The notes: generated by a model from the sequence alone, not told the origin. A DNA stretch of 64,000 bases from Sphingobacterium humi (GCF_009768885.1 NZ_WSQA01000003.1:186001-250000); one strand, 5' to 3'; numbered from the stretch's first letter, positions 51,676-60,980 are shown. Program-made: numbers and translations.

Positions 51676-52119
51676 ATGGCATTAATTAAGTTACCTGGAA
51701 AATCTTACAACACCGATGCAGTGAACCCATTCGTAAACAATGTGTTTGATAACCTGTTCAACGATTCATTTATTTCCGATCGTTTGGTTACCCGCGTTCC
51801 TGCAGTAAACATTACAGAGTCTGCTGATGCATTCAACATCGAAGTAGCAGCACCAGGCTTACAAAAATCAGACTTCAAGATCAATGTAGATAAAAACATT
51901 ATCACGATTTCTGTTGAAAAGCAAGAAGAAAAAGTAGAAGAAGGCAAAGTATATAGCAAAAAAGAATTTAGCTATTCAACCTTCTCCAGATCCTTCACTT
52001 TACCAGAGGTAGTTGATTATTCTAATATTGATGCAGCCTATGAAAATGGCGTATTGGATATTAAAATCGGCAAAAAAGAAGAAGCGATCGTTGCAAAGAG
52101 ACTTATAGAGGTTAAGTAA
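51676..52119 (+). CDS. Small heat-shock protein Hsp20/alpha-crystallin
   Basis: A 147-residue sHSP. The alpha-crystallin domain spans about residues 42-147: VPAVNITESADAFNIEVAAPG, then FKINVDKNIITISVEKQEE, FSYSTFSRSFTLPEVVD and AAYENGVLDIKIGKKEE. It is an ATP-independent chaperone that holds unfolding proteins. A strong RBS AAGGAGG lies about 8 nt upstream. The upstream region has a candidate sigma-54-like promoter and an inverted repeat, suggesting stress control distinct from the usual sigma-A promoters. Confidence 0.95.
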   Translation: MALIKLPGKSYNTDAVNPFVNNVFDNLFNDSFISDRLVTRVPAVNITESADAFNIEVAAPGLQKSDFKINVDKNIITISVEKQEEKVEEGKVYSKKEFSYSTFSRSFTLPEVVDYSNIDAAYENGVLDIKIGKKEEAIVAKRLIEVK

Positions 52120-52144
52120 TAAGATTAGTTGTGGTTAGTTGATA

Positions 52145-52175
52145 GGGGTAGCACTTACGTGCTGCCCCTTTTTTA
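52145..52175 (+). terminator. Intrinsic terminator after hsp20
   Basis: GGGGTAGCAC (52145-52154) pairs with GTGCTGCCCC (52159-52168) around TTAC, followed by six T's. Confidence 0.93.
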
Positions 52176-52229
52176 TTTTCCTTCCCTTTTGTCGTTTAAT
52201 TGTCATTTATGTTCTTTCATTTTTATTTA

Positions 52230-52244
52230 CTTAACACTGTTAAG
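52230..52244. promoter_or_regulatory. TetR-family operator, copy 1
   Basis: CTTAACACTGTTAAG is a perfect palindrome around the central C. It ends immediately before a -7-like element TAGTTTTG (52245-52252) just upstream of the regulator's start codon. The same sequence recurs before tolC, so this is the likely autoregulatory operator. Confidence 0.8.
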
Positions 52245-52259
52245 TAGTTTTGTTTTGCC

Positions 52260-52901
52260 ATGATAGAAAACCAAGCAAAGAAACAGAAGCATCGGGAGGA
52301 TTTGCGGTTGGCCATATTAGAAGCCGCCAAGAAGCTCTTTGTGCAGGAGGGCTATGAAGCAACCTCCATCCGAAAGATCGCCAAGGAGATTGGGTTTAGC
52401 CCAACAACCATTTACCTGTACTACCGTGATAAAAATGATATTGCCTATGCCTTGCATCAGGAAGGATTCCTATTGCTTCGCGATCGTTTTATGGCCCTCA
52501 TGTCGGTTGATAACCCTTTTGAACGCTTGAAAGCCATAGGTCGTAATTACATTGATTTTGCCTTTCAAAACCCCGATTACTACCAGGTTATGTTTATGAT
52601 GAAGGAGCCTATGACCTTCCTGGATATGCACTGTGTAGAGGAAGAATGGCCAGAGGGCAAGCGGGTTTTGGATTTTCTGCTCGGTACGGTGCAAGAATGC
52701 CAGGCAGCAGGCCTATTTACAAACATGCATCCCTCGCTATTGGCTTTCCAAGCTTGGTCCACCGTCCATGGCCTTGTTACCTTATATATAACCCATCATC
52801 TATCAAAAATTACGGAAACTTTTGCTATCGATTTCAACGCAAAGGAATTGGTAAGCCAAACCTTTGAGCAATACATCAGCTTTCTAGACCGGATTAAATA
52901 A
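52260..52901 (+). CDS. TetR/AcrR family transcriptional regulator
   Basis: A 213-residue regulator. The N-terminal HTH (AILEAAKKLFVQEGYEATSIRK... through SPTTIYLYYRDKNDI, residues ~17-60) is typical of TetR repressors; the all-helical C-terminal domain would bind a ligand and control dimerisation. It stands in front of a tolC-MFP-RND operon and has one palindromic operator in its own promoter and an identical one before tolC. It is therefore predicted to repress itself and the efflux genes until a substrate binds. Confidence 0.94.
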   Translation: MIENQAKKQKHREDLRLAILEAAKKLFVQEGYEATSIRKIAKEIGFSPTTIYLYYRDKNDIAYALHQEGFLLLRDRFMALMSVDNPFERLKAIGRNYIDFAFQNPDYYQVMFMMKEPMTFLDMHCVEEEWPEGKRVLDFLLGTVQECQAAGLFTNMHPSLLAFQAWSTVHGLVTLYITHHLSKITETFAIDFNAKELVSQTFEQYISFLDRIK

Positions 52902-52919
52902 TATTTTTTTAGCGAATCA

Positions 52920-52934
52920 CTTAACACTGTTAAT
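52920..52934. promoter_or_regulatory. TetR-family operator, copy 2
   Basis: CTTAACACTGTTAAT repeats the 52230 operator with a single change in the last base. It abuts the tolC start codon, 18 nt after the tetR stop. Confidence 0.8.
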
Positions 52935-52935
52935 A

Positions 52936-54300
52936 ATGAAGAATAAGCTACTCACACCATTGATCATCCTGTTCATGGGCTTGTTTATCCAAACGGGCAC
53001 GGCGCAAGAGCAGCTGTTGGATCAATATATTCGTGTAGGCTTGGATAGCAACCTGGTGCTGCAAGAGAAAGGACTCTCTTTAAAGAAAGCCCTGAACGGA
53101 TTGGAGGTTGCACGGAGTATGTACCTGCCCAATGTTCAATTCGACCTGACCTACTCACATGCCGATGGCGGTCGGTCCATCGACTTACCCATTGGCGATA
53201 TGTTGAACCCCGTGTATACTACCCTAAACCAATTGACCGGTTCCCAGGCCTTCCCGCAAATCGCCAACGAGTCCATCACCTTTCTACCGAAAAACTATTA
53301 CGATGCCAAAATCCGAACCTCCGTTCCCTTGATCAATACCGATATAAAACATAACCGGGTTATCCGGGAACAGATCGTCAAGATGAGCCAGCAAGAAATT
53401 GAAACCTATCAGCGCGAATTGGTGAAGGATATTAAGATTGCCTATTTCAATTACCTCAGCGCATTAGATGGGCAAGCGATTTATAAAAATGCGCTAAAAC
53501 TGGCTGGGGAGGGGAAGCGCGTGAATGAGAAATTGTTGGAAGCCGGAAAGGGACTTCCTGCCTATGTCATCCGTGCGAATGCTGAAATGGCGCAACATGA
53601 AGCCAAGCTGGCGGAGGCCGAGCAGCTGGTGCGGAATGCGCAGCTCTATTTTAATGCGCTTTTAAATCGGGAACCGGAAGCAGCCATTCAGGTATTTACG
53701 CAGCCTATTTCAAAGTTGCACGCTGCAGCCTTGCAGGCCGACGTCAACATTGAAGGCCGGGAAGAGCTGAAGACCTTAACGAATCAGATCCAGATTCAGG
53801 AAACGCTGGTAGATATGAACAAGCAGGTATTTGTGCCCAAGCTGAATGCCTTTTTAGATTTAGGCTCGCAGGCCGAAGGTTTGAAAGTCAGCAGTAAATC
53901 GCAGTATTATATGGTTGGTGCCCAACTCAGCATCCCTATTTTTGCGGGTAATCGGAACCGATTGAAGATTCAAGAGAGTCAGATTGCCGTTGCCGAGGCG
54001 CAGAATAAATTGCAACAGGCCAAACGCCAATTGGAGCTGAAGGCTCAAATGGCACAAAATGAACTAATGAGTACGCACAAAAACTATGAAAGCACGCGGG
54101 TGCAATTGGAGGCTGCGGCCACCTATCAGCGCCTTATTCAACGTGGCTTCAACGAAGGCGTGAACAGTTATTTAGAAACGATCGATTCGCGTACGCAATA
54201 TACCAATGCGCAATTGGCGCATAATATTGCTGCCAATAAATTATTAACGGCCATGGCCAAGTTCGAGCGTGAAAACGCCTCTTATCCCTTAACAAAATAA
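52936..54300 (+). CDS. TolC family outer-membrane efflux protein
   Basis: A 454-residue outer-membrane channel of the OEP/TolC family. A signal peptide (LLTPLIILFMGLFIQTGTAQ) precedes two repeated coiled-coil/beta-strand halves (ISFN.. region at ~160, and KQVFVPKLNAFLDLGSQAEG at ~295) with long helices. It forms the exit duct for the MFP adaptor and RND pump encoded downstream. The next gene starts 4 nt after its stop. Confidence 0.92.
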   Translation: MKNKLLTPLIILFMGLFIQTGTAQEQLLDQYIRVGLDSNLVLQEKGLSLKKALNGLEVARSMYLPNVQFDLTYSHADGGRSIDLPIGDMLNPVYTTLNQLTGSQAFPQIANESITFLPKNYYDAKIRTSVPLINTDIKHNRVIREQIVKMSQQEIETYQRELVKDIKIAYFNYLSALDGQAIYKNALKLAGEGKRVNEKLLEAGKGLPAYVIRANAEMAQHEAKLAEAEQLVRNAQLYFNALLNREPEAAIQVFTQPISKLHAAALQADVNIEGREELKTLTNQIQIQETLVDMNKQVFVPKLNAFLDLGSQAEGLKVSSKSQYYMVGAQLSIPIFAGNRNRLKIQESQIAVAEAQNKLQQAKRQLELKAQMAQNELMSTHKNYESTRVQLEAAATYQRLIQRGFNEGVNSYLETIDSRTQYTNAQLAHNIAANKLLTAMAKFERENASYPLTK

Positions 54301-54304
54301 CTTC

Positions 54305-55354
54305 ATGAAACTAATCATAAGCAGCATAGCCCTTTCGGTCTTGTTTTTCAGCAGCTGTCAGCAAGCCGAGCGTAAAAATGCCATACCCGTTCAAGATACC
54401 ATCCCCGTGAAATTAATGCCCTTAACGGCGACCGGCGAGCAGCAAATTATTGAAGCCACCGGGGTGTTCAGCACCGATGATGAAACTTTGTTGGGTTTTA
54501 AAAATGGGGGAGTTATTGCAAAAATTCTGGTTAAAGAGGGGGATGCGGTACGTAAGGGCCAGCTTTTGGCCTCGGTGCATACCTCGGAGGTTGATGCCAA
54601 GGCTGGGCAAGTACGTTTATCGGTTGAAAAAGCACGTAGAGATTATGAACGTGCCAGTAAGCTATACCGCGATAGTGTAGCCACGTTAGAGCAATTGCAG
54701 AACGCCAAAACAGCCTTAGCAGTGGCTCAAGAAGACTTGAAGTCGGTAGGCTTTAACCAACAATTTTCTCAGATCCACTCGCCTGTGTCGGGTTTTGTAT
54801 TGGCAAAATTGGCCAATGAGGGTCAGGTGGTTGGCCCCGGCACCCCGGTGTTGCAGGTAAATGGTGCCGGCAGTGGGCAATGGTTGTTGAAGGTAGGGGT
54901 AAGCGATAGCCAATGGGCACGCCTAAAAGTGGGCGATAAAGCCATCATACAAACAGATGCACTGCCTAACGATAGTTTGCAAGCCTACGTGTTCAAGAAA
55001 TCGGAAGGCCTAGATCCGCAATCCGGCACCTTCAGCATACAGTTGGCCTTGCAGGGCAAACCTGCCGGCAAGCTGGCATCTGGGGTCTTTGGGAAATCAA
55101 AAATCTATAGCCAAGGGCAAACGAATGCCCAAGGCTGGCGTATTCCTTTTTCTTCCCTGTTGGATGGAAATGGAAAAGAAGGCTATGTTTTCATCACTGA
55201 AGATGGTAAAACCGCCAAAAAACAAAAGGTTAGCATCCAGAACATGGAGAAGGATGAGGTATTGATATCTTCCGGATTGGAACAAGCACAGGCGATTATT
55301 ATCTCCGGTTCGCCTTACCTACAAAATGGATCGGCTATTCGCGTACAAAAATAA
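54305..55354 (+). CDS. RND efflux periplasmic adaptor (MFP), lipoprotein
   Basis: A 349-residue membrane-fusion protein. The lipobox LFFSSC puts lipidated Cys18 at the mature N-terminus. It has the lipoyl-like half domains (GVIAKILVKEGDAVRKGQLL, QIHSPVSGFVLAKLANEGQVV) around an alpha-hairpin (about residues 95-140), then the beta-barrel domain. It bridges the TolC channel and the RND pump. 8 nt separate it from the pump gene. Confidence 0.93.
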   Translation: MKLIISSIALSVLFFSSCQQAERKNAIPVQDTIPVKLMPLTATGEQQIIEATGVFSTDDETLLGFKNGGVIAKILVKEGDAVRKGQLLASVHTSEVDAKAGQVRLSVEKARRDYERASKLYRDSVATLEQLQNAKTALAVAQEDLKSVGFNQQFSQIHSPVSGFVLAKLANEGQVVGPGTPVLQVNGAGSGQWLLKVGVSDSQWARLKVGDKAIIQTDALPNDSLQAYVFKKSEGLDPQSGTFSIQLALQGKPAGKLASGVFGKSKIYSQGQTNAQGWRIPFSSLLDGNGKEGYVFITEDGKTAKKQKVSIQNMEKDEVLISSGLEQAQAIIISGSPYLQNGSAIRVQK

Positions 55355-55362
55355 TTCCCCAC

Positions 55363-58300
55363 ATGAGCTTAATTAAATACCCCATAAGAAACTATCAGTT
55401 CACCTTAATCATGGTGCTGATGATTATGGTTGTGGCTGCCTCGGCGCTACTGACCATGCCTCGGGCGGAAGATCCGGATATGAAACCCGTGAACTTCCCT
55501 GTTATTGTTGTTCATCCGGGAACCAATCCTAAGGACATGGAACAACTCATTGTGAAACCATTGGAGGCCCGCTTCTATGCCTTAGACGATATTAAACGCA
55601 TTAAAACCAGTATTAATAATTCCGTTGCCGCTTTTTTCGTTGAATTTGAATACGGAACCGATTACGACGATAAATATCAGGAGTTGGTACGCGAGTTAAA
55701 TGCAGCCCAAACCGAATTGCCCGATAATATCTACAGCATGGAAGTCAAAAAGATTGACCCTACCAACGTATCGGTTATTCAATTGGCGCTGGTTTCTGAA
55801 AATGCTTCGCAAAGCAGCATGAAGCAGCTGGCCGATAAGTTAAAGCAGAACCTGGAAAAGGTGAAAGCCTTGAAAGAGGTGGAAATTTCGGGGCTACCCG
55901 ATCAACAGATCCGCATCGATTTAGATCAAGCCAAAATAGCGGAACTCGGCATCCCGATGAATCGAATTGTTCAGGCTATTCAAGCGGAAAACCAGAACAT
56001 CCCAGCAGGCAGTGTAAACGCTGGAGCGAAGAGTTACAGTGTGAAAAGCTCGGGCAATTACCAGGATATTGCCGACATCAACAATACCATTATTGCCTCC
56101 GGGCAGGGCAAAAACATCCTGCTGAAAGATGTCGCGCAGGTTTACCCCAGCTTCGGAACACAAACCCATATTACGCGCTTGAATGGTTTTCAATGTGTGC
56201 TGATAAACGCCGCCCAAAAGGTGGGGATGAATATTTCTGATACACAGGTTGAATATCAAGCCGTAATTGATGCCTTTAAGGCCGATTTACCTGCCAATGT
56301 AGCTCTAATTGTGAACTTTGACCAAGCCGAAAATGTAAACAACAGGCTCAGTGGCCTTGGCATCGACTTTATGATTGCCATCAGCCTGGTGCTTATCACC
56401 TTATTGCCCTTGGGTACCCGGGCTTCTATTGTGGTGATGATTGCCATACCCTTGTCGCTTGGCTTAGGTGTTATCGCTATGAATGCCTTTGGCTATTCCC
56501 TCAATCAGCTGAGCATTGTGGGTTTCGTAGTGGCCTTAGGCTTAGTGGTCGACGATAGTATTGTGGTGGTGGAAAACATCGAACGCTGGATGCGCGAAGG
56601 TTATAGCCGTTTTGAAGCTGCCGTAAAGGGAACCGAACAGATTGCTTTGGCGGTATTGGGCTGTACGGTCACCTTGGTCATTGCCTTTATGCCGCTGGTG
56701 TTTATGCCTGAAATGGCCGGTGAGTTTATCCGAAGCATGCCTATCGCCGTAATTTCCTCGGTCATCGGCTCCATGTTAATCGCCCTCTTGGTCGTTCCCT
56801 TTTTAGCCAGTAAGATGCTAAAACCCCATGAACATGAGGGTGGAAACGCTATTTTGCGCGGCATGCAAAGCCTGATTCATAAAAGTTATGGCGTGTTTTT
56901 AGATAAAGCCCTGAAGCATCCCGGCAGAACGACCTTAATTGCGCTGGCCATTTTCTTAGCATCCTTGGCACTGATTCCATTGGTGGGCTTTAGCTTATTT
57001 CCGCCTTCGGAGAAACCGCAGTTTATGATTCATATTGATGGGGAATTGCAAGATAATATTTTGACCACCGATAAAATTACCAAACAGATTGAACAGGAGT
57101 TGAAAGGGATGGCCGAAGTGAAATATTACACCTCCAATGTAGGCAAAGGGAACCCGCGGGTATATTACAATATGCAACAAGGTGGGGAAGATGTATCTTA
57201 CGCAGATATTTTTGTGCAGCTCCATCCGGATGTGAAATCGCATGAAAAAATCGCCTTGATTGAAAAGCTCCGCAAGAAATGGACACCCTATCTAGGTGCT
57301 AAAATTGAGGTGCGCAATTTTGAACAGGGCGTGCCCATTATTTCACCGGTGGAGGTTCGTTTGTTTGGCGAAAACCTCGATACCCTGCAGGCCATGGCGG
57401 CTCAGGTAGAAGAATTGTTGAAAAATACTGCAGGTGCTGAATACGTGAATAATCCGGTAAAAAGCAATAAAACCGATATTAAGGTCAACATCAATCGGGA
57501 AAAGGCCATGGCACTTGGGGTACCCACTTCGGCCATAGACCAAACCATTCGCGTGGCCTTGGCGGGCCATGAGGTGGGCACCTATTCCGACCCCACTTCT
57601 GACGATAACGATTATGCTTTAGTTGTTTCGGTGCCGCGTCCGCAGCATGCATCCTTAGCTACCTTAACCGGCATATTTGTGGATAATGTTGCCGGAAAGG
57701 CCATACCGCTACAGCAATTGGCAAGCCTGGAGTTTGAACCTTCACCTGCCAATATTTTCCATCAGGATAAGGAGCGTACCGTTGCGGTGAATTCTTTTGT
57801 GCAGAAAGGTTACAGCAACGATGAGGTCATTAATGCCGTCATCAAGCAGATGGATGAATTCCCTTTCCCGGCAGGTTATAACTATGAAATGGGCGGCGAG
57901 GTAGAGAGTAGAGAGATGGCCTTCGGCGGATTTGGAACCATTATCATGATTACCGTTTTTATGTTTATCGCGGTATTGATTTTGGAATTTAAAACCTTCA
58001 AAAGCACCCTGATTGTCTTATCGGTCATTCCATTAGGTATTGTAGGTGCCGTGTTGGCCTTATTGGTCACCGGGAACACCTTATCTTTCGTAGCTACTAT
58101 CGGTATTGTGGCCCTGGCCGGTATTGAAGTGAAGAATACCATTCTGTTGGTCGATTTTACCAATCAGCTGCGTCGAGACGGTATGGAATTGAACAAGGCC
58201 ATAGAAATGGCTGGAGAGTTACGATTCCTGCCTATTATTTTAACGTCATTAACGGCCATCGGTGGTTTAATGCCTATTGCTTGGTCATCCAATCCCTTGA

Positions 58301-58416
58301 TTTCACCACTGGCCATCGTCATGATTGGCGGTCTCATAAGCTCCACCTTATTGTCCAGAATTGTAACGCCGGTGGTTTACAAGCTTATTCCACCCAAAAT
58401 TGATACAGCCGACTAA
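55363..58416 (+). CDS. RND family efflux permease
   Basis: A 1017-residue proton-driven pump of the AcrB/HAE1-like superfamily with 12 predicted helices and two large periplasmic loops. The helix-4 proton relay is visible in VGFVVALGLVVDDSIVVVENIERWM (two Asp at the VDD). Substrates are probably hydrophobic compounds, but no specific one can be named. It closes the tetR-tolC-mfp-rnd locus and is followed by a strong terminator. Confidence 0.95.
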   Translation: MSLIKYPIRNYQFTLIMVLMIMVVAASALLTMPRAEDPDMKPVNFPVIVVHPGTNPKDMEQLIVKPLEARFYALDDIKRIKTSINNSVAAFFVEFEYGTDYDDKYQELVRELNAAQTELPDNIYSMEVKKIDPTNVSVIQLALVSENASQSSMKQLADKLKQNLEKVKALKEVEISGLPDQQIRIDLDQAKIAELGIPMNRIVQAIQAENQNIPAGSVNAGAKSYSVKSSGNYQDIADINNTIIASGQGKNILLKDVAQVYPSFGTQTHITRLNGFQCVLINAAQKVGMNISDTQVEYQAVIDAFKADLPANVALIVNFDQAENVNNRLSGLGIDFMIAISLVLITLLPLGTRASIVVMIAIPLSLGLGVIAMNAFGYSLNQLSIVGFVVALGLVVDDSIVVVENIERWMREGYSRFEAAVKGTEQIALAVLGCTVTLVIAFMPLVFMPEMAGEFIRSMPIAVISSVIGSMLIALLVVPFLASKMLKPHEHEGGNAILRGMQSLIHKSYGVFLDKALKHPGRTTLIALAIFLASLALIPLVGFSLFPPSEKPQFMIHIDGELQDNILTTDKITKQIEQELKGMAEVKYYTSNVGKGNPRVYYNMQQGGEDVSYADIFVQLHPDVKSHEKIALIEKLRKKWTPYLGAKIEVRNFEQGVPIISPVEVRLFGENLDTLQAMAAQVEELLKNTAGAEYVNNPVKSNKTDIKVNINREKAMALGVPTSAIDQTIRVALAGHEVGTYSDPTSDDNDYALVVSVPRPQHASLATLTGIFVDNVAGKAIPLQQLASLEFEPSPANIFHQDKERTVAVNSFVQKGYSNDEVINAVIKQMDEFPFPAGYNYEMGGEVESREMAFGGFGTIIMITVFMFIAVLILEFKTFKSTLIVLSVIPLGIVGAVLALLVTGNTLSFVATIGIVALAGIEVKNTILLVDFTNQLRRDGMELNKAIEMAGELRFLPIILTSLTAIGGLMPIAWSSNPLISPLAIVMIGGLISSTLLSRIVTPVVYKLIPPKIDTAD

Positions 58417-58417
58417 G

Positions 58418-58452
58418 AAAAAAAGCTATCCGCATCCGGATAGCTTTTTTTT
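58418..58452. terminator. Bidirectional terminator between RND and SOD genes
   Basis: AGCTATCCG (58424-58432) pairs with CGGATAGCT (58437-58445), loop CATC, with seven A's before and eight T's after. Confidence 0.95.
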
Positions 58453-58454
58453 AT

Positions 58455-59174
58455 TTATTTCGCCTGGGTATAATAGGCTGCAACTTGATCCCAATTTACG
58501 ATAGACCAGAAGTTTTTAACATAATCGGCCCGCTTATTTTGGTAGTTTAAGTAATATGCGTGTTCCCAAACATCCAATCCTAAAATCGGTTTGCCCTGTA
58601 GGGCAACGCCTTTCATTAATGGATTGTCCTGATTCGGGGTGCCGCCGATTTTTAGCTGGCCTTTATCAACCACCAACCAAGCCCAACCTGATCCAAACTG
58701 ACCGGTTGCTGCTTTCGCAAATTCTTCTTTGAATTTGTCGAAACTGCCGAAGCTGCTGTTGATTGCTTTTAATAAGGCGCCGCTCGGTTGGTTGTCGGCT
58801 TTTGCAGGGCGCAACAAGCGCCAGAACATGGCATGGTTGTAGGCGCCACCTGCGTTATTTCTTAATTTTGCACTGTATTTATCGATTTGAGCAAATAGGG
58901 CTTCTGCCGATTTTACCTGTACGTTTTCTGCTTTTAAGGCATCGTTAGCATTGTTTACGTAGGCTGCATAATGTTTGCCATGGTGAATTTCCATGGTTAA
59001 GGCATCAATGGCACCCTCTAAAGCATTGAAAGGGTAGGCTAAAGGCTCTAGGGTAAAGCGGAATTCAGCGGATAATAAGCCGTCTGCTAATCCTGTTGCG
59101 AAGGCCGATTGGCTTAGCAAAGTCGCCGCTGCTAATCCCATACTGCTTTTAATGAAATCTCTTCTATTTTTCAT
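58455..59174 (-). CDS. Fe/Mn superoxide dismutase with Tat-like signal
   Basis: A 239-residue SOD from the ATG at 59174. The start gives MKNRRDFIKSSMGLAAATLL, a twin-arginine signal (RRDFIK) followed by a hydrophobic stretch, so the folded metalloenzyme is likely exported. Metal ligands are the His in MEIHHGKHYAAYV, the His in NNAGGAYNHAMFW, and Asp/His in LGLDVWEHAYYLNY. A longer ORF to 59219 exists but lacks this signal. A -7 element TAGATTTG (complement 59245-59252) precedes it. Metal preference is not decidable here. Confidence 0.9.
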   Translation of the reverse strand: MKNRRDFIKSSMGLAAATLLSQSAFATGLADGLLSAEFRFTLEPLAYPFNALEGAIDALTMEIHHGKHYAAYVNNANDALKAENVQVKSAEALFAQIDKYSAKLRNNAGGAYNHAMFWRLLRPAKADNQPSGALLKAINSSFGSFDKFKEEFAKAATGQFGSGWAWLVVDKGQLKIGGTPNQDNPLMKGVALQGKPILGLDVWEHAYYLNYQNKRADYVKNFWSIVNWDQVAAYYTQAK

Positions 59175-59394
59175 GATTGCTATGATTTTATAATCACGTA
59201 AGTTTTTATTGTAATTCAATGCTAAATATACTTGTTATACCATACAAATCTAATTAAATGAATGTAAAATAATTAAGATGTTGCAAAGAAGCGATGCTGG
59301 CGGTTGAAGATAAGCGCTGGGCGAACAGGGACTGGCATCCTTCGCCTTTTTAAACGGGCCTTCGCCCGATTTTCGAAAGGGATGCTTTTGGCTA

Positions 59395-59480
59395 GATCCC
59401 TTCCATTCCCCTTTCACTTCCCTTTCACTCCCCTTTGAAAGCCTTTGGCAAAGGGGGCGGATAAGGGAGTGAAAAGGAAA
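59395..59480 (+). repeat. Dispersed CCCTTTCAC-type intergenic repeat, copy 4 (diverged)
   Basis: CTTCCCTTTCACTCCCCTTT followed by an inverted CAAAGGGG and then GGGAGTGAAAAGG, forming a long imperfect hairpin. It lacks the GTATCAAT core of the other copies. It lies in the 392-bp gap between the SOD start and the HdeD-like stop; besides it the gap holds a terminator at 59494-59526. Confidence 0.55.
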
Positions 59481-59493
59481 GGCATTTGTACAT

Positions 59494-59526
59494 AAAAAGG
59501 AAATCGCAGGAGGATGTCCTGCGATT
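59494..59526 (-). terminator. Terminator of the HdeD-like gene
   Basis: On the minus strand AATCGCAGGA pairs with TCCTGCGATT around CATCC, followed by a T-rich run. Confidence 0.75.
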
Positions 59527-59566
59527 CTTGGAATAAATTTTATGTTAAGTTTCTAGTCTATACCGT

Positions 59567-60202
59567 TTATTTCTTCGATTGGAAGAATTCCTGACGCAAT
59601 TGCTCATAGCGTGCTTTCCAATCGTCTGAAATATGATGGACAATATGGTTCAATCGTTTTAATTGGAAGGCTAACACGATGGAGGCAAAGCCCGCCGAAA
59701 TAATGGCCAAGCCGGTCCAGATAACCAAGGTCATGCCCGCAAAAATCGGGTTCCAAATTAAGATAAAACTGAAGATAATCCCCATGACGCTAAAGGCGGT
59801 AATCCAGCCCCAGTTTTGGAGGCCATAGGCTTTCATATCCATGGATATGGATAGCATTTGAAAGGATTTGAACAGGGCATAAAAGCCGATCACAAAGGGT
59901 AGGGTGGCCATCGAGATGGCAGGATTGCCAAGTAATAGGCAACCGAAGAGGGCATTTAAGATGCCGGCGGCAAGGTACCATCCCCAGCCTTCGATTTCAT
60001 TTTTATTATTTAACGCAAAAATAATCTCCAACAAACCCGAAATCAGAAAATACATACTGAAAATGGTGGTCAAAGCCAGGTAGGACGCCAAAGGGGTGGC
60101 CATGCTGTAAATGCCGAGGATAATCAGTAAAATCCCGATAATTAAGGGGATATACCATTGTTTAACGGAGCTTTTAATGCTCTTTATGAAATTCGTTTCC
60201 AT
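59567..60202 (-). CDS. HdeD/DUF308 family membrane protein
   Basis: A polytopic protein of about 211 residues from the ATG at 60202 (METNFIKSIKSS). Six hydrophobic segments include WYIPLIIGILLIILGIYSM, SYLALTTIFSMYFLISGLLEI and ITAFSVMGIIFSFILI. The pattern matches the HdeD acid-resistance/DUF308 family, whose biochemical role is not known. A longer ORF start at 60247 looks spurious. Single gene. Confidence 0.8.
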   Translation of the reverse strand: METNFIKSIKSSVKQWYIPLIIGILLIILGIYSMATPLASYLALTTIFSMYFLISGLLEIIFALNNKNEIEGWGWYLAAGILNALFGCLLLGNPAISMATLPFVIGFYALFKSFQMLSISMDMKAYGLQNWGWITAFSVMGIIFSFILIWNPIFAGMTLVIWTGLAIISAGFASIVLAFQLKRLNHIVHHISDDWKARYEQLRQEFFQSKK

Positions 60203-60438
60203 TATACTGTTGAAATAGATGTTTGAACAAATTGTTTTAAAAGTCAATAATTGAGTAAAGGTAGCTAATTAAAAAGGGATAATAAAGGATTTTAGCCTGC
60301 GATTTGGATACTTTAGTTTAGGTTAATCTTTTGGAATTTAGCTAAAAAAATAGGTGTTGTAAATCCCTGAAAATGAGGGTTAATGCATATTTTTCTAAAC
60401 AATTATGGGCAATACTTGTTCTTAAAGAAAAAAAGACG

Positions 60439-60951
60439 ATGAAACAGTTAATGATATGGGCTTCAGCCGCATTACTTATCAGTTGTAATCAGGAACAGAA
60501 GAAGCAACAACAAGTGCCGGCTCCAGATGTGGAGATGAGCCCGGCAGGGCCGGTAAATTCCAATGCTACAACCGTTAATACGGGCACTGTGTCCTTACCA
60601 GAAGCAGCGCAACGTTTTATTGGGCAGCACTTTAAGGAGGCTAGCATCAGCAAGATTGAAGGTAAGGCAGCCCCCTCAAAAGATGGTACGATGTATGAAA
60701 GCAAGCTTAGTGAAGGCACGGAAATAGATTTTGATCAGGATGGCAATTGGACGGAAATCAGTACCGAGGGTACGGTGGCTATTCCGCTAGCCGTATTGCC
60801 ACAGGAGATTCAAGATTATTTGAATGCGAATTATAACGGCTTAGCCGTAACATCGGCCGATAAGGAGCCTAGCGGCTATGAATTGGAATTGGCCAACGAT
60901 ACAGAATTGTACTTTGACGCAAACGGAAAGTTTGTGCGCAAAGGCAGATAA
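60439..60951 (+). CDS. PepSY-like lipoprotein
   Basis: A 170-residue protein with a lipobox start (MIWASAALLISC; lipidated Cys) from the ATG at 60439. After a Gln/Pro/Thr-rich linker there are two similar stretches, PEAAQRFIGQHFKEASISKIEGKAAPS and PQEIQDYLNANYNGLAVTSADK, each followed by YE-L-xDxGxW or LYFDANGKF sequences, which resemble PepSY-like (DUF2874, BLIP-like) repeats. Such proteins are envelope-associated; the role is unknown. A terminator at 60981 follows. Confidence 0.8.
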   Translation: MKQLMIWASAALLISCNQEQKKQQQVPAPDVEMSPAGPVNSNATTVNTGTVSLPEAAQRFIGQHFKEASISKIEGKAAPSKDGTMYESKLSEGTEIDFDQDGNWTEISTEGTVAIPLAVLPQEIQDYLNANYNGLAVTSADKEPSGYELELANDTELYFDANGKFVRKGR

Positions 60952-60980
60952 ACGAACAATCAGGTAGTTTAAATAACAGT

